64,000 bases of DNA from Bradyrhizobium genosp. L (GTDB lineage Bacteria > Pseudomonadota > Alphaproteobacteria > Rhizobiales > Xanthobacteraceae): contig NZ_CP061378.1 of the NCBI RefSeq assembly GCF_015624485.1, forward strand, positions 5,022,001 through 5,086,000, in the 5' to 3' direction. The notes below the pieces were generated by a model. The model was not told where the DNA came from, searched no databases, and saw only the letters and a list, made by a program, of their open reading frames with translations. The translations under genes and the position numbers were made by a program. Below are positions 17,172 through 25,786 of the stretch, piece by piece; within the stretch, counting starts at the first letter, position 1; the number at the start of each line of letters is the position of its first letter.

Positions 17172-18102
17172 CGCCGGCGTTGCGGCTGGCCTCGCGCGTC
17201 AGCCGCTCGAAATAGCGCTTCAGCCGCGGAGTGGCGAAATCGACGAAGGCGCGAACCTTCGGCACGTCGAGCCGCCCTTGCGGAGCGAGCATGTGGATCG
17301 GCACCGGTGGAGGCTCGTCCTTGGCGAGCAGGATCTGCAGCCGCCCGTCGCGGATCACCTCGCCAAGGTGATACGAGAACAGCCGTGTGACGCCATGCCC
17401 TTCGGCGGCCGAGGCGACCGCCGCGCGAATGGTGTTGACCACGAGGCGCGGCGTGAACTGGATCGCACGCGCGACCTTTGATTTTTTCGCCGGCGGAAAG
17501 CTCCAGGAGTCGATGCCGAAATGCGTCATCGCGATGATCCGGTGTTTCGCCAGATCTTCTGGCTCGCCGATCACAGGATGCTGCGCGAGATAGGCAGGCG
17601 ACGCCGCAACCACCCGGCGCACCTCGCCGAGCTTGATCGCCACGAAATTGGAATCGGCGAGATGGGCGATGCGCAGCGCGATGTCGATGCCCTCGTCGAT
17701 CAGATTGACGGTGCGGTCGAGCATCGCGAGCCGCACCGTCACCGCCGGATATTCGGTCGTGAAGGCATCGAGCAGCGGCCGCAGCACGTCCTCACCCACC
17801 ACGACCGGTGCGGTGATGGTCAGCGTGCCGCGCGGCGCCGTGCGCTCGCCGCCGGCCAGGATGTCGGCCTCCTCGAGCTCTGTCAGGATGCGCCGGCAGG
17901 CCATCGCATAGCGCTGGCCGGCCTCGCTCAGCTTCAGCGACCGCGTCGTGCGATGCAGCAGCTCGGCCCCGACATGCTGCTCGAGGAACGCGATCGCCCG
18001 GCTCACTGCGGCCGGCGACCGCCGCAACCGCCGTCCCGCGCCGGCAAGGCTGCCCTCGTCGACAACAGCGACGAACACCTTCATGGCGTCGATGCGGTCC
18101 AT
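17158..18102 (-). CDS. LysR-family transcriptional regulator
   Basis: A 314-residue LysR regulator. The N-terminal helix-turn-helix is MDRIDAMKVFVAVVDEGSLAGAGRRL, then RSPAAVSRAIAFLEQHVGAELLHRTTRSLKLSEAG. The effector-binding domain begins at GTLTITAPVVVGEDVLRPLL, the pattern of the CrgA-type subgroup that often controls adjacent oxidoreductases. The likely target is the SDR gene downstream on the same strand, though LysR proteins more usually act on divergent genes; upstream there are only repeats and a small gene. Confidence 0.85.
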   Translation of the reverse strand: MDRIDAMKVFVAVVDEGSLAGAGRRLRRSPAAVSRAIAFLEQHVGAELLHRTTRSLKLSEAGQRYAMACRRILTELEEADILAGGERTAPRGTLTITAPVVVGEDVLRPLLDAFTTEYPAVTVRLAMLDRTVNLIDEGIDIALRIAHLADSNFVAIKLGEVRRVVAASPAYLAQHPVIGEPEDLAKHRIIAMTHFGIDSWSFPPAKKSKVARAIQFTPRLVVNTIRAAVASAAEGHGVTRLFSYHLGEVIRDGRLQILLAKDEPPPVPIHMLAPQGRLDVPKVRAFVDFATPRLKRYFERLTREASRNAGAKAR

Positions 18103-18135
18103 CCGATCTCCCCGTATGCGACAATGGCTCCGGCT

Positions 18136-18290
18136 TACCTCGCCCCGCGTGCGGGGAGAGGTCGGAACGCATCGTCAGATGCGTTCCGGGTGAGGGGGAG
18201 CCTCCGCATAAGCAACTGTCACCATCTGCGCGTAAACAGCCCCTCACCCCAACCCTCTTCCCGTAAGAACGGGGCGAGGGAGCGCAGTGC
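18136..18290. repeat. Tandem palindromic intergenic repeats
   Basis: Upstream of the LysR gene lie several GC-rich palindromes: CCTCGCCCCGCGTGCGGGGAGAGG-type at about 18139-18162, CGGAACGCATC (18163-18173) with GATGCGTTCCG (18178-18188), and a CCTCACCCC...GGGGCGAGG pair at about 18241-18280. This is the usual composition of clustered REP-like repeats in bradyrhizobia. No gene is visible in this roughly 230-base gap. Confidence 0.6.
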
Positions 18291-18332
18291 CGTCGCCGCT
18301 ACCGTTCCACCCGAGTTCATCGCGTGGCTGCC

Positions 18333-18569
18333 CTACCCCTTCACGTCATACTGCTTGCTGAGATGGTCGCCGATCTGCACCAGCATCGCGACGCATTCGG
18401 GATAGCCGGGCTTTGCGATCGTCGCCTCGTCGGCGCTGGCGCGGAATTCCCAGCTATCGCCGTCGCGCAGGACGGAGATATCGATGCCGTCGGGGCAGTC
18501 GGCATGCACCTTCAGCTCGGTGCGCGCCATCGCGATGAGTTCGGCTTCGGTCTTGATCGGCTTGCTCAT
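18333..18569 (-). CDS. Small conserved-looking hypothetical protein
   Basis: A 78-residue acidic-to-neutral soluble protein (MSKPIKTEAELIAMARTEL...). No signal peptide, membrane span or recognised motif is visible; a Cys in HADCPDGIDIS and another in PGYPECVAML are the only cysteines. The codon use looks like real coding sequence and the frame is compact, with an acceptable purine-rich stretch before the ATG. It is flanked on both sides by dispersed repeats. Function unknown. Confidence 0.6.
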   Translation of the reverse strand: MSKPIKTEAELIAMARTELKVHADCPDGIDISVLRDGDSWEFRASADEATIAKPGYPECVAMLVQIGDHLSKQYDVKG

Positions 18570-18606
18570 GTGACGGCGTCCTCCCGGCTGGCCTAGCTCT
18601 TTAATT

Positions 18607-18655
18607 GAGCATGATCTTTTCGGAAAACCGCTTCACACTTTTCCGGATCATGCTC
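18607..18655. repeat. GAGCATGATC palindromic repeat
   Basis: A 49-base imperfect palindrome with identical inverted ends GAGCATGATC and GATCATGCTC and an interior AAAACCGCTTCACACTTTT. It is an opposite-orientation copy of the element at 17055. It lies between the TPR gene end and the small hypothetical gene. Confidence 0.7.
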
Positions 18656-18698
18656 TGCGTAGAGGTTGCCGGTTTGATCGACGTCTGTCGAGAGGGCG

Positions 18699-21600
18699 CT
18701 ATTGCGCCGCGCTGGCCTGCTTCTCGCCCCTGATGGCTGGCAGCGCGCTCACCGGCGCCGCTTTGGCCTTCTCAGGCAGCGATCCGGTCGCGACCGGATC
18801 GGGCAGCGGCGCGCGGGCGGTGGCGTCGGGGAAGCGGGTCTTCATCTCGCGGATGAAGCCGTCGAGCGTGTCGACGCTCGCCGCCATGCGCGCGATCTGG
18901 GCGAACTCGGGGCTCGAGGTCGCGACCGGCTTGCTGGCCGCATCGAATGCCAGTTTGTCGGCGTCTCCCGACATCAGCGGCGCGTATTTCTCGCGGAAGC
19001 GCGACAGCCCGATGGCGTCCTCGGCGAGCGCGTAGCCGACCACGGCGCGGATGATGTCGGCCTTCTCACCCGGATTGAGCGGCGTGAAGTCGCGCCAGCG
19101 GTCGGCGTAATAGAGCTCGATCTGTTCGGAGGCCTCGCGCCAGTGCCGCGACGCCCAGTAGATGTCGGCGCGCAGCCGGATCGCCTCGCGGCCGGTGATG
19201 TTGGAGATGATGTCGAGCGCGAGGTCGTGGCGGCCGACATCGCTCTGCGCGCGCGCCTCCAGCAACAGCCGCTGCTGGCGCAATTCGCCGGAGAGATCGG
19301 CGATCCTGCTCGAGCGCAGCGCGGCGATAGCGCGGTCCGGCTTGCGGTTCATCAGATAGACCATCGCCAGCCTTGCCGCGATCTGGGCCCGTGCCGCGCC
19401 TTCCAGCCGCTTGTCGACCTGGTATTGCAGGAGGTCGGCAGCCTGGTCGAGCAGGTCGACGCCGACCAGGCGATCGGAGAGGCGGCGGATCATCTCGTCG
19501 CCGCGGCGGCCGATCGGGGTCAGCTCGCGATATTCGTAGAAGGTGCCGAGCGCGTCGATCGGCGACATCTCGTCGCCCTTGGGGCCGAGGAACAGCTGCG
19601 TGAACAGCGCCGAGGCAGCATCCTGCGCCTGGCGCGATTCCGGCGCGTTCGGCTGCAGCCTTGTCGCGGCACGGGTGACCGCGAAGGCGTCGGCGTAGCG
19701 TCCGGTCTCGGCGTAGATCTTCGACAGCACGTACAGCGTCTTCAGCTCGATGGAATCACCGCGCCACAGCATCGACAGCAGCTCGAGCTCCTTGAGCACA
19801 TCGTCGCGGCCGATCTCGCCGCGCTTCTGCCGCAGCAGGGTCTCGAGCAGCTTGCCCTCGGCCGCGGCCTGCCGATCGGCCGAATTTGCGGCGAAGCGGT
19901 AGGCGTCGAGCGCATCCTTCTCCTGGCCGAGTGCTTCGGCCAGCCGGCCTCGCAGCACCGCGACCGCCGGCCTGAGATCGTCGGGCACGCCGACGACGTC
20001 GAGATCGCTCTTGCGCCGCGCGGCGCCGGCATAGTCCTTGATCTCGAGCGAGGCCTTCATCGAATCCATCGTGATGATGCGCTGCAGGTCCGATGGCAGC
20101 GTCGCCACCGAAAACTCGGCATTCTTGAACTTCTCGCGCGCATCGGCCCATTTGCCTTCACGCGCCAGCGCGAGCCCCTTCCACAATTGCGAATCGTAGC
20201 CGTTGCCGATCACGGGGTTGGCGAGGTCCTTGAGGCCCTGTGCCGGGTGGCCGATCAGGATGCCGGCGACCGCATGGATCATCACGACGGCAGGCTGTTC
20301 GCTGCCGCGCTTGCTCTCGGACAGGATCAAATTGGTGACGCCATGAGCTTCCTGATACATGCCGTTTGCCATGTAGAAATCGGCAAGATCGAGCCGCGCC
20401 TGCGGCAGCTGCTCGGCATTGGCGGACGCAGCCGCCGCAATCAGGCCGTCGAGCTGCTTGAGGAAATTCTCGGACTGGTTCTTCCTCCACTCATCCGCGT
20501 CGAACAACGGCTTCACCGCGGCGGTGGCACGCTCGGCGGCAACGTCGGCCGACGACAGCGTCAGCCCGCCTGGCCGGCCCAGCATCACCTTGTCGGCGCC
20601 GACCTCGGCCTTGACGTCGTCGGCGTTCGGACGAACCACGAGACCGTGAATCGATTCCAGCAGCGACAGCTCGACGAAATCCTGCCGCTTGATGATGCCG
20701 CGGGTCGGCGGCGGCGCGGTGACGACCCAGAGCACGTCGCCGGCATCGGGATCGACCAGCCGATGCAACTGGCCCGCATTGGCGAGCGGCACGCTGACAT
20801 TGGCGAGCGCGGGATCGGTGATGTTGCGCACGACGGTGAGCGGCAGCGGCGGCTTCTCGACCTTGTCGGCAAAGGTCAAGGTCCAGCTCACGCCACGCGA
20901 GCGATCGTCGCTGTCGAGCGAGGGCATCTGCGGCCGGTTGAGGCGGAAGCGGACCGCCTGGCCCTTTTCCAGCGCGATCCGGGTGATGTCGGCCATCAGC
21001 GCGCCGCCCTTGGCGCGGATCGGCTCGACGTCGATCGGATCCGATGTATCGAACACCATCCACACCGTGTCGGCACGGCGGAACAGCGCGGCCGGCGTCG
21101 CCGCCGCGAAGGAGAATGTCACGCGCAGTCCGTCACTGTCGCGCTGGGCGTCGACGGCGGGCTTGCCGCTCGCGGATGACCGCGACGGCGTCGCGGCCGG
21201 CTTCGGCGACGGCAACGCCGGCGCCTCCGCAACCGGGGCCGCCGGTTTCGGCGGGTCGATGGCGGCTTTCTCCGCCGCCGGTGCACCACCTTCACGCGGC
21301 ATGGCCGGTGCCGGCGCGCTCTCGACGGCGGGTGTCATCTCCGCCGCGGCGGCCGCGATCTTCGGCAGCTCGGCGTTGGGCAGTTCCGACCGCGGCTGCT
21401 CCGGTTTGGCCGGTGCAGCGGCTGGCTGTTCGGACCCGGCTGACCCAGCCTTCATCGGCTCGGGTTGTGATTGCTCCGCCCTCGCGGCCTCTTTCGCTAC
21501 CTCGGGCTTGATCGCAATCTTGGCCTCGCGCGCAATGCTCTCCGAGGTCACGGGCGCGAGCGGCGCCGCGGCGCCCTTCGGCTTGCCGCGCGGCGCGGGC

Positions 21601-22493
21601 ATCAGCGCGGAGAGCTCCGGCTTGGCCGGGGTCTGCTGATCGTTCTGCTGGAAGGCGATATCGACGATGTAATTCCGCTCCTCGCGGAACGAATGCACGT
21701 CGACGTCGCCGATCAGCGTCACGTCGACCGCGGACGTATCGGTATCGGTGCGCGCGGTGATCGAGGCGACGTTCGGCGGTGCGGCGATCTTGGCGTCGGC
21801 GAGGTCGAAGGTCAGCGGCGTGTTGAAGGACAGCGTCAGCTTCGGCTCGTTCAGCACCGAGGAGACGCCGACGCCGTCGGGCACCTCGAACACGAAGCGG
21901 ACGAAGGTCGGCTGCACCAGCGCGCGGACGCGCACCGGCGGCCGCTTCTTGGCGGCATCGGCGGCGCGTTGCTGGCGCAGCAGCCGCTCGGCGGCGCGGG
22001 CGCGCTCGGCGAGCTCGCGGATCACCTCCTGCGGCAGCGGCGGCGGCGCGCCCTTCCAGTCGTCGGGCAGGAAATCGACGAAGATGCGCTCGCCCGCGCT
22101 CATGGTGTTGATGGTGGCGCGGCGGGCCAGCGACAACCGGATCGCCATCCCGTCCGGATCGCGCCGCGCCGCGCCGACATAGTCGGGCACCGCGTCGCCG
22201 ATCTGATCGACCGAAATGTCGACCGGACGCTTGAAGCGGATCACGATGATCGAGCCGGCGGTGGTCACCTCGGACTCGACATCCTCCTTCAGCTTCAGCA
22301 CCAGCCGGGCATAGCCGTTGGCGGCGGAGAACGTCGCCTCACCCGGCACCGGTGGCGGCGGGTCCTCGGCCCGCGCGACGGTCGGGAATGTGAGGGTCGG
22401 GAGCGCAAGACCGGCGGCAATTAGGCACAGACGGGCGAGCCGCGCAAAGGCGCGGCCTAGCGACCATGTTCCAGCGGCAGCCGTTCGCGCCAT
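18699..22493 (-). CDS. Large periplasmic TPR-repeat protein with AMIN-like beta modules
   Basis: A 1264-residue exported protein. A signal peptide is followed by ARAEDPPPP. Residues to about 300 form beta-rich modules resembling AMIN domains (GYARLVLKLKEDVE...IIVIRFKRPVDI; FVRFVFEVPDGVGVSS...LTLSFNTPL). About 150 residues of Pro/Ala/Glu-rich linker come next, then a third beta module (RVTFSFAAATPAALFRRADTVWMVF). The C-terminal 600 residues are helical with TPR character (LADFYMANGMYQEAHGVTNLIL, LYVLSKIYAETGRYADAFAVTRAATRLQPNAPE). A perfect CtrA-type box lies upstream. It is on the same strand as motE but separated from it by a foreign-looking module. Probably motility-related; exact role unknown. 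Confidence 0.75.
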   Translation of the reverse strand: MARTAAAGTWSLGRAFARLARLCLIAAGLALPTLTFPTVARAEDPPPPVPGEATFSAANGYARLVLKLKEDVESEVTTAGSIIVIRFKRPVDISVDQIGDAVPDYVGAARRDPDGMAIRLSLARRATINTMSAGERIFVDFLPDDWKGAPPPLPQEVIRELAERARAAERLLRQQRAADAAKKRPPVRVRALVQPTFVRFVFEVPDGVGVSSVLNEPKLTLSFNTPLTFDLADAKIAAPPNVASITARTDTDTSAVDVTLIGDVDVHSFREERNYIVDIAFQQNDQQTPAKPELSALMPAPRGKPKGAAAPLAPVTSESIAREAKIAIKPEVAKEAARAEQSQPEPMKAGSAGSEQPAAAPAKPEQPRSELPNAELPKIAAAAAEMTPAVESAPAPAMPREGGAPAAEKAAIDPPKPAAPVAEAPALPSPKPAATPSRSSASGKPAVDAQRDSDGLRVTFSFAAATPAALFRRADTVWMVFDTSDPIDVEPIRAKGGALMADITRIALEKGQAVRFRLNRPQMPSLDSDDRSRGVSWTLTFADKVEKPPLPLTVVRNITDPALANVSVPLANAGQLHRLVDPDAGDVLWVVTAPPPTRGIIKRQDFVELSLLESIHGLVVRPNADDVKAEVGADKVMLGRPGGLTLSSADVAAERATAAVKPLFDADEWRKNQSENFLKQLDGLIAAAASANAEQLPQARLDLADFYMANGMYQEAHGVTNLILSESKRGSEQPAVVMIHAVAGILIGHPAQGLKDLANPVIGNGYDSQLWKGLALAREGKWADAREKFKNAEFSVATLPSDLQRIITMDSMKASLEIKDYAGAARRKSDLDVVGVPDDLRPAVAVLRGRLAEALGQEKDALDAYRFAANSADRQAAAEGKLLETLLRQKRGEIGRDDVLKELELLSMLWRGDSIELKTLYVLSKIYAETGRYADAFAVTRAATRLQPNAPESRQAQDAASALFTQLFLGPKGDEMSPIDALGTFYEYRELTPIGRRGDEMIRRLSDRLVGVDLLDQAADLLQYQVDKRLEGAARAQIAARLAMVYLMNRKPDRAIAALRSSRIADLSGELRQQRLLLEARAQSDVGRHDLALDIISNITGREAIRLRADIYWASRHWREASEQIELYYADRWRDFTPLNPGEKADIIRAVVGYALAEDAIGLSRFREKYAPLMSGDADKLAFDAASKPVATSSPEFAQIARMAASVDTLDGFIREMKTRFPDATARAPLPDPVATGSLPEKAKAAPVSALPAIRGEKQASAAQ

Positions 22494-22573
22494 CTCGAAA
22501 CGTCTTCTCGGGACCTCAGCAGACACGCGCGAAGCGCCCTCGCCCACGCCGGTACGATCTTGGCCGGGCGGCG

Positions 22574-22589
22574 TTAAGGAGCTGTTAAC
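22574..22589. promoter_or_regulatory. Perfect CtrA-type box upstream of the TPR gene
   Basis: TTAA-GGAGCTG-TTAAC on the plus strand, and TTAA-N7-TTAAC again when read on the minus strand, so the full consensus is met in both directions. It lies 81 bases upstream of the TPR gene start at 22493. Confidence 0.7.
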
Positions 22590-22689
22590 GTCAACGGATT
22601 GCGAACTCGGTCGGCAGGCATTATCAAAGCGCTAAGGGCCACAAGTGGGACCAAACGCTTCGAAGGGCAGCTGGCAGCGAGGACATCCA

Positions 22690-22959
22690 ATGCGGCATTA
22701 CATCGCGCTGGTCCACAAGAACCCCGATAGCGACTACGGTGTTTCGTCTCCCGATCTGCCCGGCGTGATCACCGCAGGTACTGATCTTGACGACGCGCGC
22801 GCGATGGCGGCTGAGGCCTTGGCCCTTCATCTCGAAGGCCTGGCCGAAGATGGTGAAGCTGGACCTGAACCCTCTTCTCTCGAAGAAATTATGGCCAAGA
22901 TCGAGAACTGGGACGGCATCGCTAGCTTGGACGTGTCAAACGAACAGCTCGGCGAATGA
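22690..22959 (+). CDS. HicB-like antitoxin, N-terminal domain only
   Basis: An 89-residue protein matching the N-terminal RNase H-like fold of HicB antitoxins (MRHYIALVHKNPDSDYGVSSPDLPGVITAGTDLDDARAMAAEAL). Typical HicB proteins of about 130 residues add a ribbon-helix-helix or HTH DNA-binding domain; here the frame stops right after the fold. No hicA gene is found on either side: the bases upstream hold no intact HicA reading frame. It is either an orphan or a decayed type II toxin-antitoxin locus. A GAGGAC Shine-Dalgarno precedes the ATG. Confidence 0.65.
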   Translation: MRHYIALVHKNPDSDYGVSSPDLPGVITAGTDLDDARAMAAEALALHLEGLAEDGEAGPEPSSLEEIMAKIENWDGIASLDVSNEQLGE

Positions 22960-23003
22960 TCCTCCGCGAGAGCACTGCCCGATCGCAAGCGCTAAGCCCG
23001 CGG

Positions 23004-24302
23004 CTATCCAGCCGCAGCCGTTGACATCAATTCGGCCACCTCCTCGGCCGGCTCGCTCAGTTCATCCTCCCATTTCGCAACGACGGCGGTTGCGACGCCA
23101 TTCCCGATGACGTTCGTCATCGTCCGTCCCATATCGAGGAAGGCGTCGATCCCGATCAGCAGGACCAGGCCGCCCGCCGGCAGGCCGAACGTCGGCAACG
23201 TCGCCGCGGCGACGACGAGCGAGGCACGGGGCACGCCCGCGATGCCCTTGCTGGTGACCATCAGCAGCAGCAGCATCGCGATCTGGGTGGTGATCGGCAT
23301 TTCGATATTGAAGGCCTGGGCGACGAACAGCGCCGCGAAGGTCTGATACATCATCGAGCCGTCGAGATTGAACGAATAGCCGAGCGGCAGGACGAAGCCG
23401 GTCATGCGCTCCGAGATACCGAATTTCATCAGCTGCTCGATCATCTTCGGGAAGGCCGCCTCGCTGCTGGAGGTCGAGAAAGCGATCATCATTGGCTGAC
23501 GAAGCAACCGAAGCAGGGTCTTGATCCGGCCGCCGAGCACGACGCTACCGGCGCCGATGATGATCGCCCATAGCACCACCAGTCCGAAGTAGAAGGCACT
23601 GACGAACTTTCCGTAGGTCACGAGAACCCCGAGCCCCTGCGTGGTGACGACAGCGGCCATGGCGGCGAACACGCCGACCGGCGCGAACCGCATGACGTAA
23701 TCGGTGAACTTCAGCATCACGGGAACGATCTGATCGATCGACTTCGCGACATCGGGGGCGAGCGTTGCCTTGACGGCGCTCAGCGCGAAGCCGAAGAACA
23801 TCGAGAAAACGAGAATCTGCAGCACTTCGTTTCCTGCCATCGCCTGGACGACGCTGACCGGGAAGACGTGGGCGGCGAAGTCCTTGATGTTCAGGCTGCT
23901 GGTCTGGACGTTGGTCGTGGTATTCGCCTCGGGCAGCGCAAGACCGAGCCCGTGGCCCGGCTGCAGCAGGTTTGCGAGCACGAGCCCGACCAAGAGCGAT
24001 ACCAGCGACGCGATGATGAACCAGGCCAGCGACTTGATGGCGATGCGCCCGACGGCACCGCCGCTTGCACCCAAGCTGGATATTCCGGAGACGATGGTGG
24101 CGAACACCAATGGCGCGATGATCATCTTGATCATGCGCAGGAAGATATCCGACAGGATGGCGAAATAGCCGGCAATCGCCTTGGCCTGTTCCGGGCTCGC
24201 GAGTGTATTGCACGCGTAACCTGCGGCGATGCCGAGCACCAGGCTGACCATGATGGCGCGGGTCAGCCGGTTCGGATTTTGAGTCTTGCTGACTGCCTGC
24301 AT
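23004..24302 (-). CDS. Dicarboxylate/amino acid:cation symporter (DAACS family, DctA/GltP-like)
   Basis: A 432-residue secondary transporter. Diagnostic segments are FLRMIKMIIAPLVFATIVSGI, the serine-rich reentrant loop AFSTSSSEAAFPKMIEQL, LPLGYSFNLDGSMMYQTFAALFVAQA and the substrate/cation site motif IGIDAFLDMGRTMTNVIGNGVATAVVA. It couples uptake of C4-dicarboxylates or acidic amino acids to protons or sodium. The start at 24302 has GAAGGA before it. It follows a class-V PLP enzyme by 99 bases and probably imports that enzyme's substrate. Confidence 0.85.
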   Translation of the reverse strand: MQAVSKTQNPNRLTRAIMVSLVLGIAAGYACNTLASPEQAKAIAGYFAILSDIFLRMIKMIIAPLVFATIVSGISSLGASGGAVGRIAIKSLAWFIIASLVSLLVGLVLANLLQPGHGLGLALPEANTTTNVQTSSLNIKDFAAHVFPVSVVQAMAGNEVLQILVFSMFFGFALSAVKATLAPDVAKSIDQIVPVMLKFTDYVMRFAPVGVFAAMAAVVTTQGLGVLVTYGKFVSAFYFGLVVLWAIIIGAGSVVLGGRIKTLLRLLRQPMMIAFSTSSSEAAFPKMIEQLMKFGISERMTGFVLPLGYSFNLDGSMMYQTFAALFVAQAFNIEMPITTQIAMLLLLMVTSKGIAGVPRASLVVAAATLPTFGLPAGGLVLLIGIDAFLDMGRTMTNVIGNGVATAVVAKWEDELSEPAEEVAELMSTAAAG

Positions 24303-24401
24303 GACACGATCCTTCGCGCCACCTTGGATTTGCAGCATCCGAGCTGTGGCGCCTTGGGCGTCTCGGGATGCCGCTTCGGAGAAGCTAGAAGCGCACGGCG
24401 G

Positions 24402-25583
24402 CTACCCGAGCTTGGACAAGACGGCCGTGCGGGCCTGGACGGACGGCGCATTGCGCGCGCGGATGGCCTCGATCAGCCGGTCGATGTCGGCCTTGGTGTT
24501 GAACATGCCGAGCGACACCCTGATGCCGTCGCGCTCGGGTGAGACACGGATGCCGTTCTGCGTGAAATAGTCGAGCCAGTCGGTTGCCGGCAATGCAATG
24601 ACATAGATGTGCGGCGCCCGGTGCTGCCGCTCGCGGGGGCCGACCAGGCCGACGTCGAGCCGATCGAGATGATCGATCAGATAGTCGCCGAGATCGAAGC
24701 AGTGGCGCTGAATGTTCTCGATACCGACCGCGTCGATGAAATCGATCGCCGCGCCGAGGCCATGGACCGCCGGAAGGTTGAAGTTGCCGAGTTCGAACCG
24801 GCTCGCCGTCGCCGGCAGGGCCATGTTGTCCGGGCTGGCAATGAAATCCTGCGGCGGTTCGGCAAGGCTGGCGGCCGCCAGATAGGCCGGCTCCAGCTCA
24901 GTCCGCATCGCGTCCCAGTAGAGCAGACCGAGCCCTTGCGGGACCAGCAGCCCCTTGTGCGTGCCGGATCCGATAAAGGTGGCCTTCACGGCCTTGGCGT
25001 CGATCGGCACCACGCCGATGCCCTGCATCGCATCCACGATGAAGTAAAGCAAATGTTGCGCGCAGAGTTCGCCGACGCTTTCGACGTCGAACCGGTGTCC
25101 GGCATGGAACGTGACATGCGACATCGAGATCGCACGCGTCTTGTCGTCGATATGCGGCCGGAAGCTCTCGGCGTCCACTACCTCGGTCATCGGGATGAAG
25201 ACGATCTCGACACCTTTCTTCCGCAGGTTGAGGAAAGCGTAGGCGTTGTTGGGATGATCGCCATGGATCATCAGAACCTTGTCGCCGGCACGAAGCGGCA
25301 GTGCGTTGGCCGCGATGTTCATGCTCTCGGACGTGTTCTTGGTGAATGCGATTTCGTTCGGCTTGGCGCCCAGCAGGGTCGCGACCTTGCCGCGCGTCTC
25401 TTCGAGACGGTTGAGCCAGATCTGTTTGGGACCGGCAGTCTCGAAGCCCTCGCACAGAAACCGCTCATAGGCTTCCTTCACGGGACGGGAGAGCGGCGTC
25501 TGAAAACCGCTGTCGAGATAGACGACGTGCTCGGCGGCCGGAAACGCCTTGCGAACGGCGGCGACGTCGTAATGCTGGCTCAT
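24402..25583 (-). CDS. Class-V aminotransferase-fold PLP enzyme next to a DAACS symporter
   Basis: A 393-residue fold-type I PLP enzyme: AAVRKAFPAAEHVVYLDSGFQTPL, AFTKNTSESMNIAANAL (PLP phosphate site), ISMSHVTFHAGHRFD, FIVDAMQGIGVVPID (Asp of the PLP site) and Lys210 in GSGTHKGLLVPQGLG. It belongs to the broad cysteine desulfurase/isopenicillin-epimerase-like group; no desulfurase active-site Cys loop is evident, so amino-acid lyase, racemase or aminotransferase activity is possible. The start at 25583 follows TGGAGCG. An IclR regulator upstream and a symporter downstream suggest an inducible amino-acid or amino-sulfonate-like catabolic unit. Confidence 0.75.
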   Translation of the reverse strand: MSQHYDVAAVRKAFPAAEHVVYLDSGFQTPLSRPVKEAYERFLCEGFETAGPKQIWLNRLEETRGKVATLLGAKPNEIAFTKNTSESMNIAANALPLRAGDKVLMIHGDHPNNAYAFLNLRKKGVEIVFIPMTEVVDAESFRPHIDDKTRAISMSHVTFHAGHRFDVESVGELCAQHLLYFIVDAMQGIGVVPIDAKAVKATFIGSGTHKGLLVPQGLGLLYWDAMRTELEPAYLAAASLAEPPQDFIASPDNMALPATASRFELGNFNLPAVHGLGAAIDFIDAVGIENIQRHCFDLGDYLIDHLDRLDVGLVGPRERQHRAPHIYVIALPATDWLDYFTQNGIRVSPERDGIRVSLGMFNTKADIDRLIEAIRARNAPSVQARTAVLSKLG

Positions 25584-25750
25584 GATCGCTCCAGTCAATT
25601 GGGCACGGCGAGGCCTTCCGCCGGATGGCCCGGCGGCAGTTTGAACAGTCAGGCGTTGGCGACGTGGACTTGCAGAGAGCTGGCCGTACATCCGGCCAAG
25701 CTCTGATCTGCCGGAGGGTACACAAAGCTTGCGCGAAATCGAGATGTCTA

Positions 25751-25786
25751 TTCGAAAAACGAGAGCATTTATTCCGAAAATTGAGA
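25751..25786. promoter_or_regulatory. AT-rich direct repeats between IclR and PLP-enzyme genes
   Basis: Two similar stretches, TTCGAAAAACGAGA (25751-25764) and TTCCGAAAATTGAGA (25772-25786), are spaced 21 bases start to start across the end of the IclR gene and the following gap. They may be binding sites for the IclR protein controlling the PLP enzyme and symporter. Weak evidence. Confidence 0.3.

Noticed and set aside
18702..21179. 825-codon open frame antisense to the TPR gene
   Set aside because: Low-complexity Arg/His/Gln composition and no motif; the TPR gene on the other strand has signal peptide and repeats.
22600..22689. A hicA gene upstream of hicB
   Set aside because: Short stretches such as IIKALR and TLRRAAG appear in different frames, but there is no continuous HicA reading frame; too weak to annotate.
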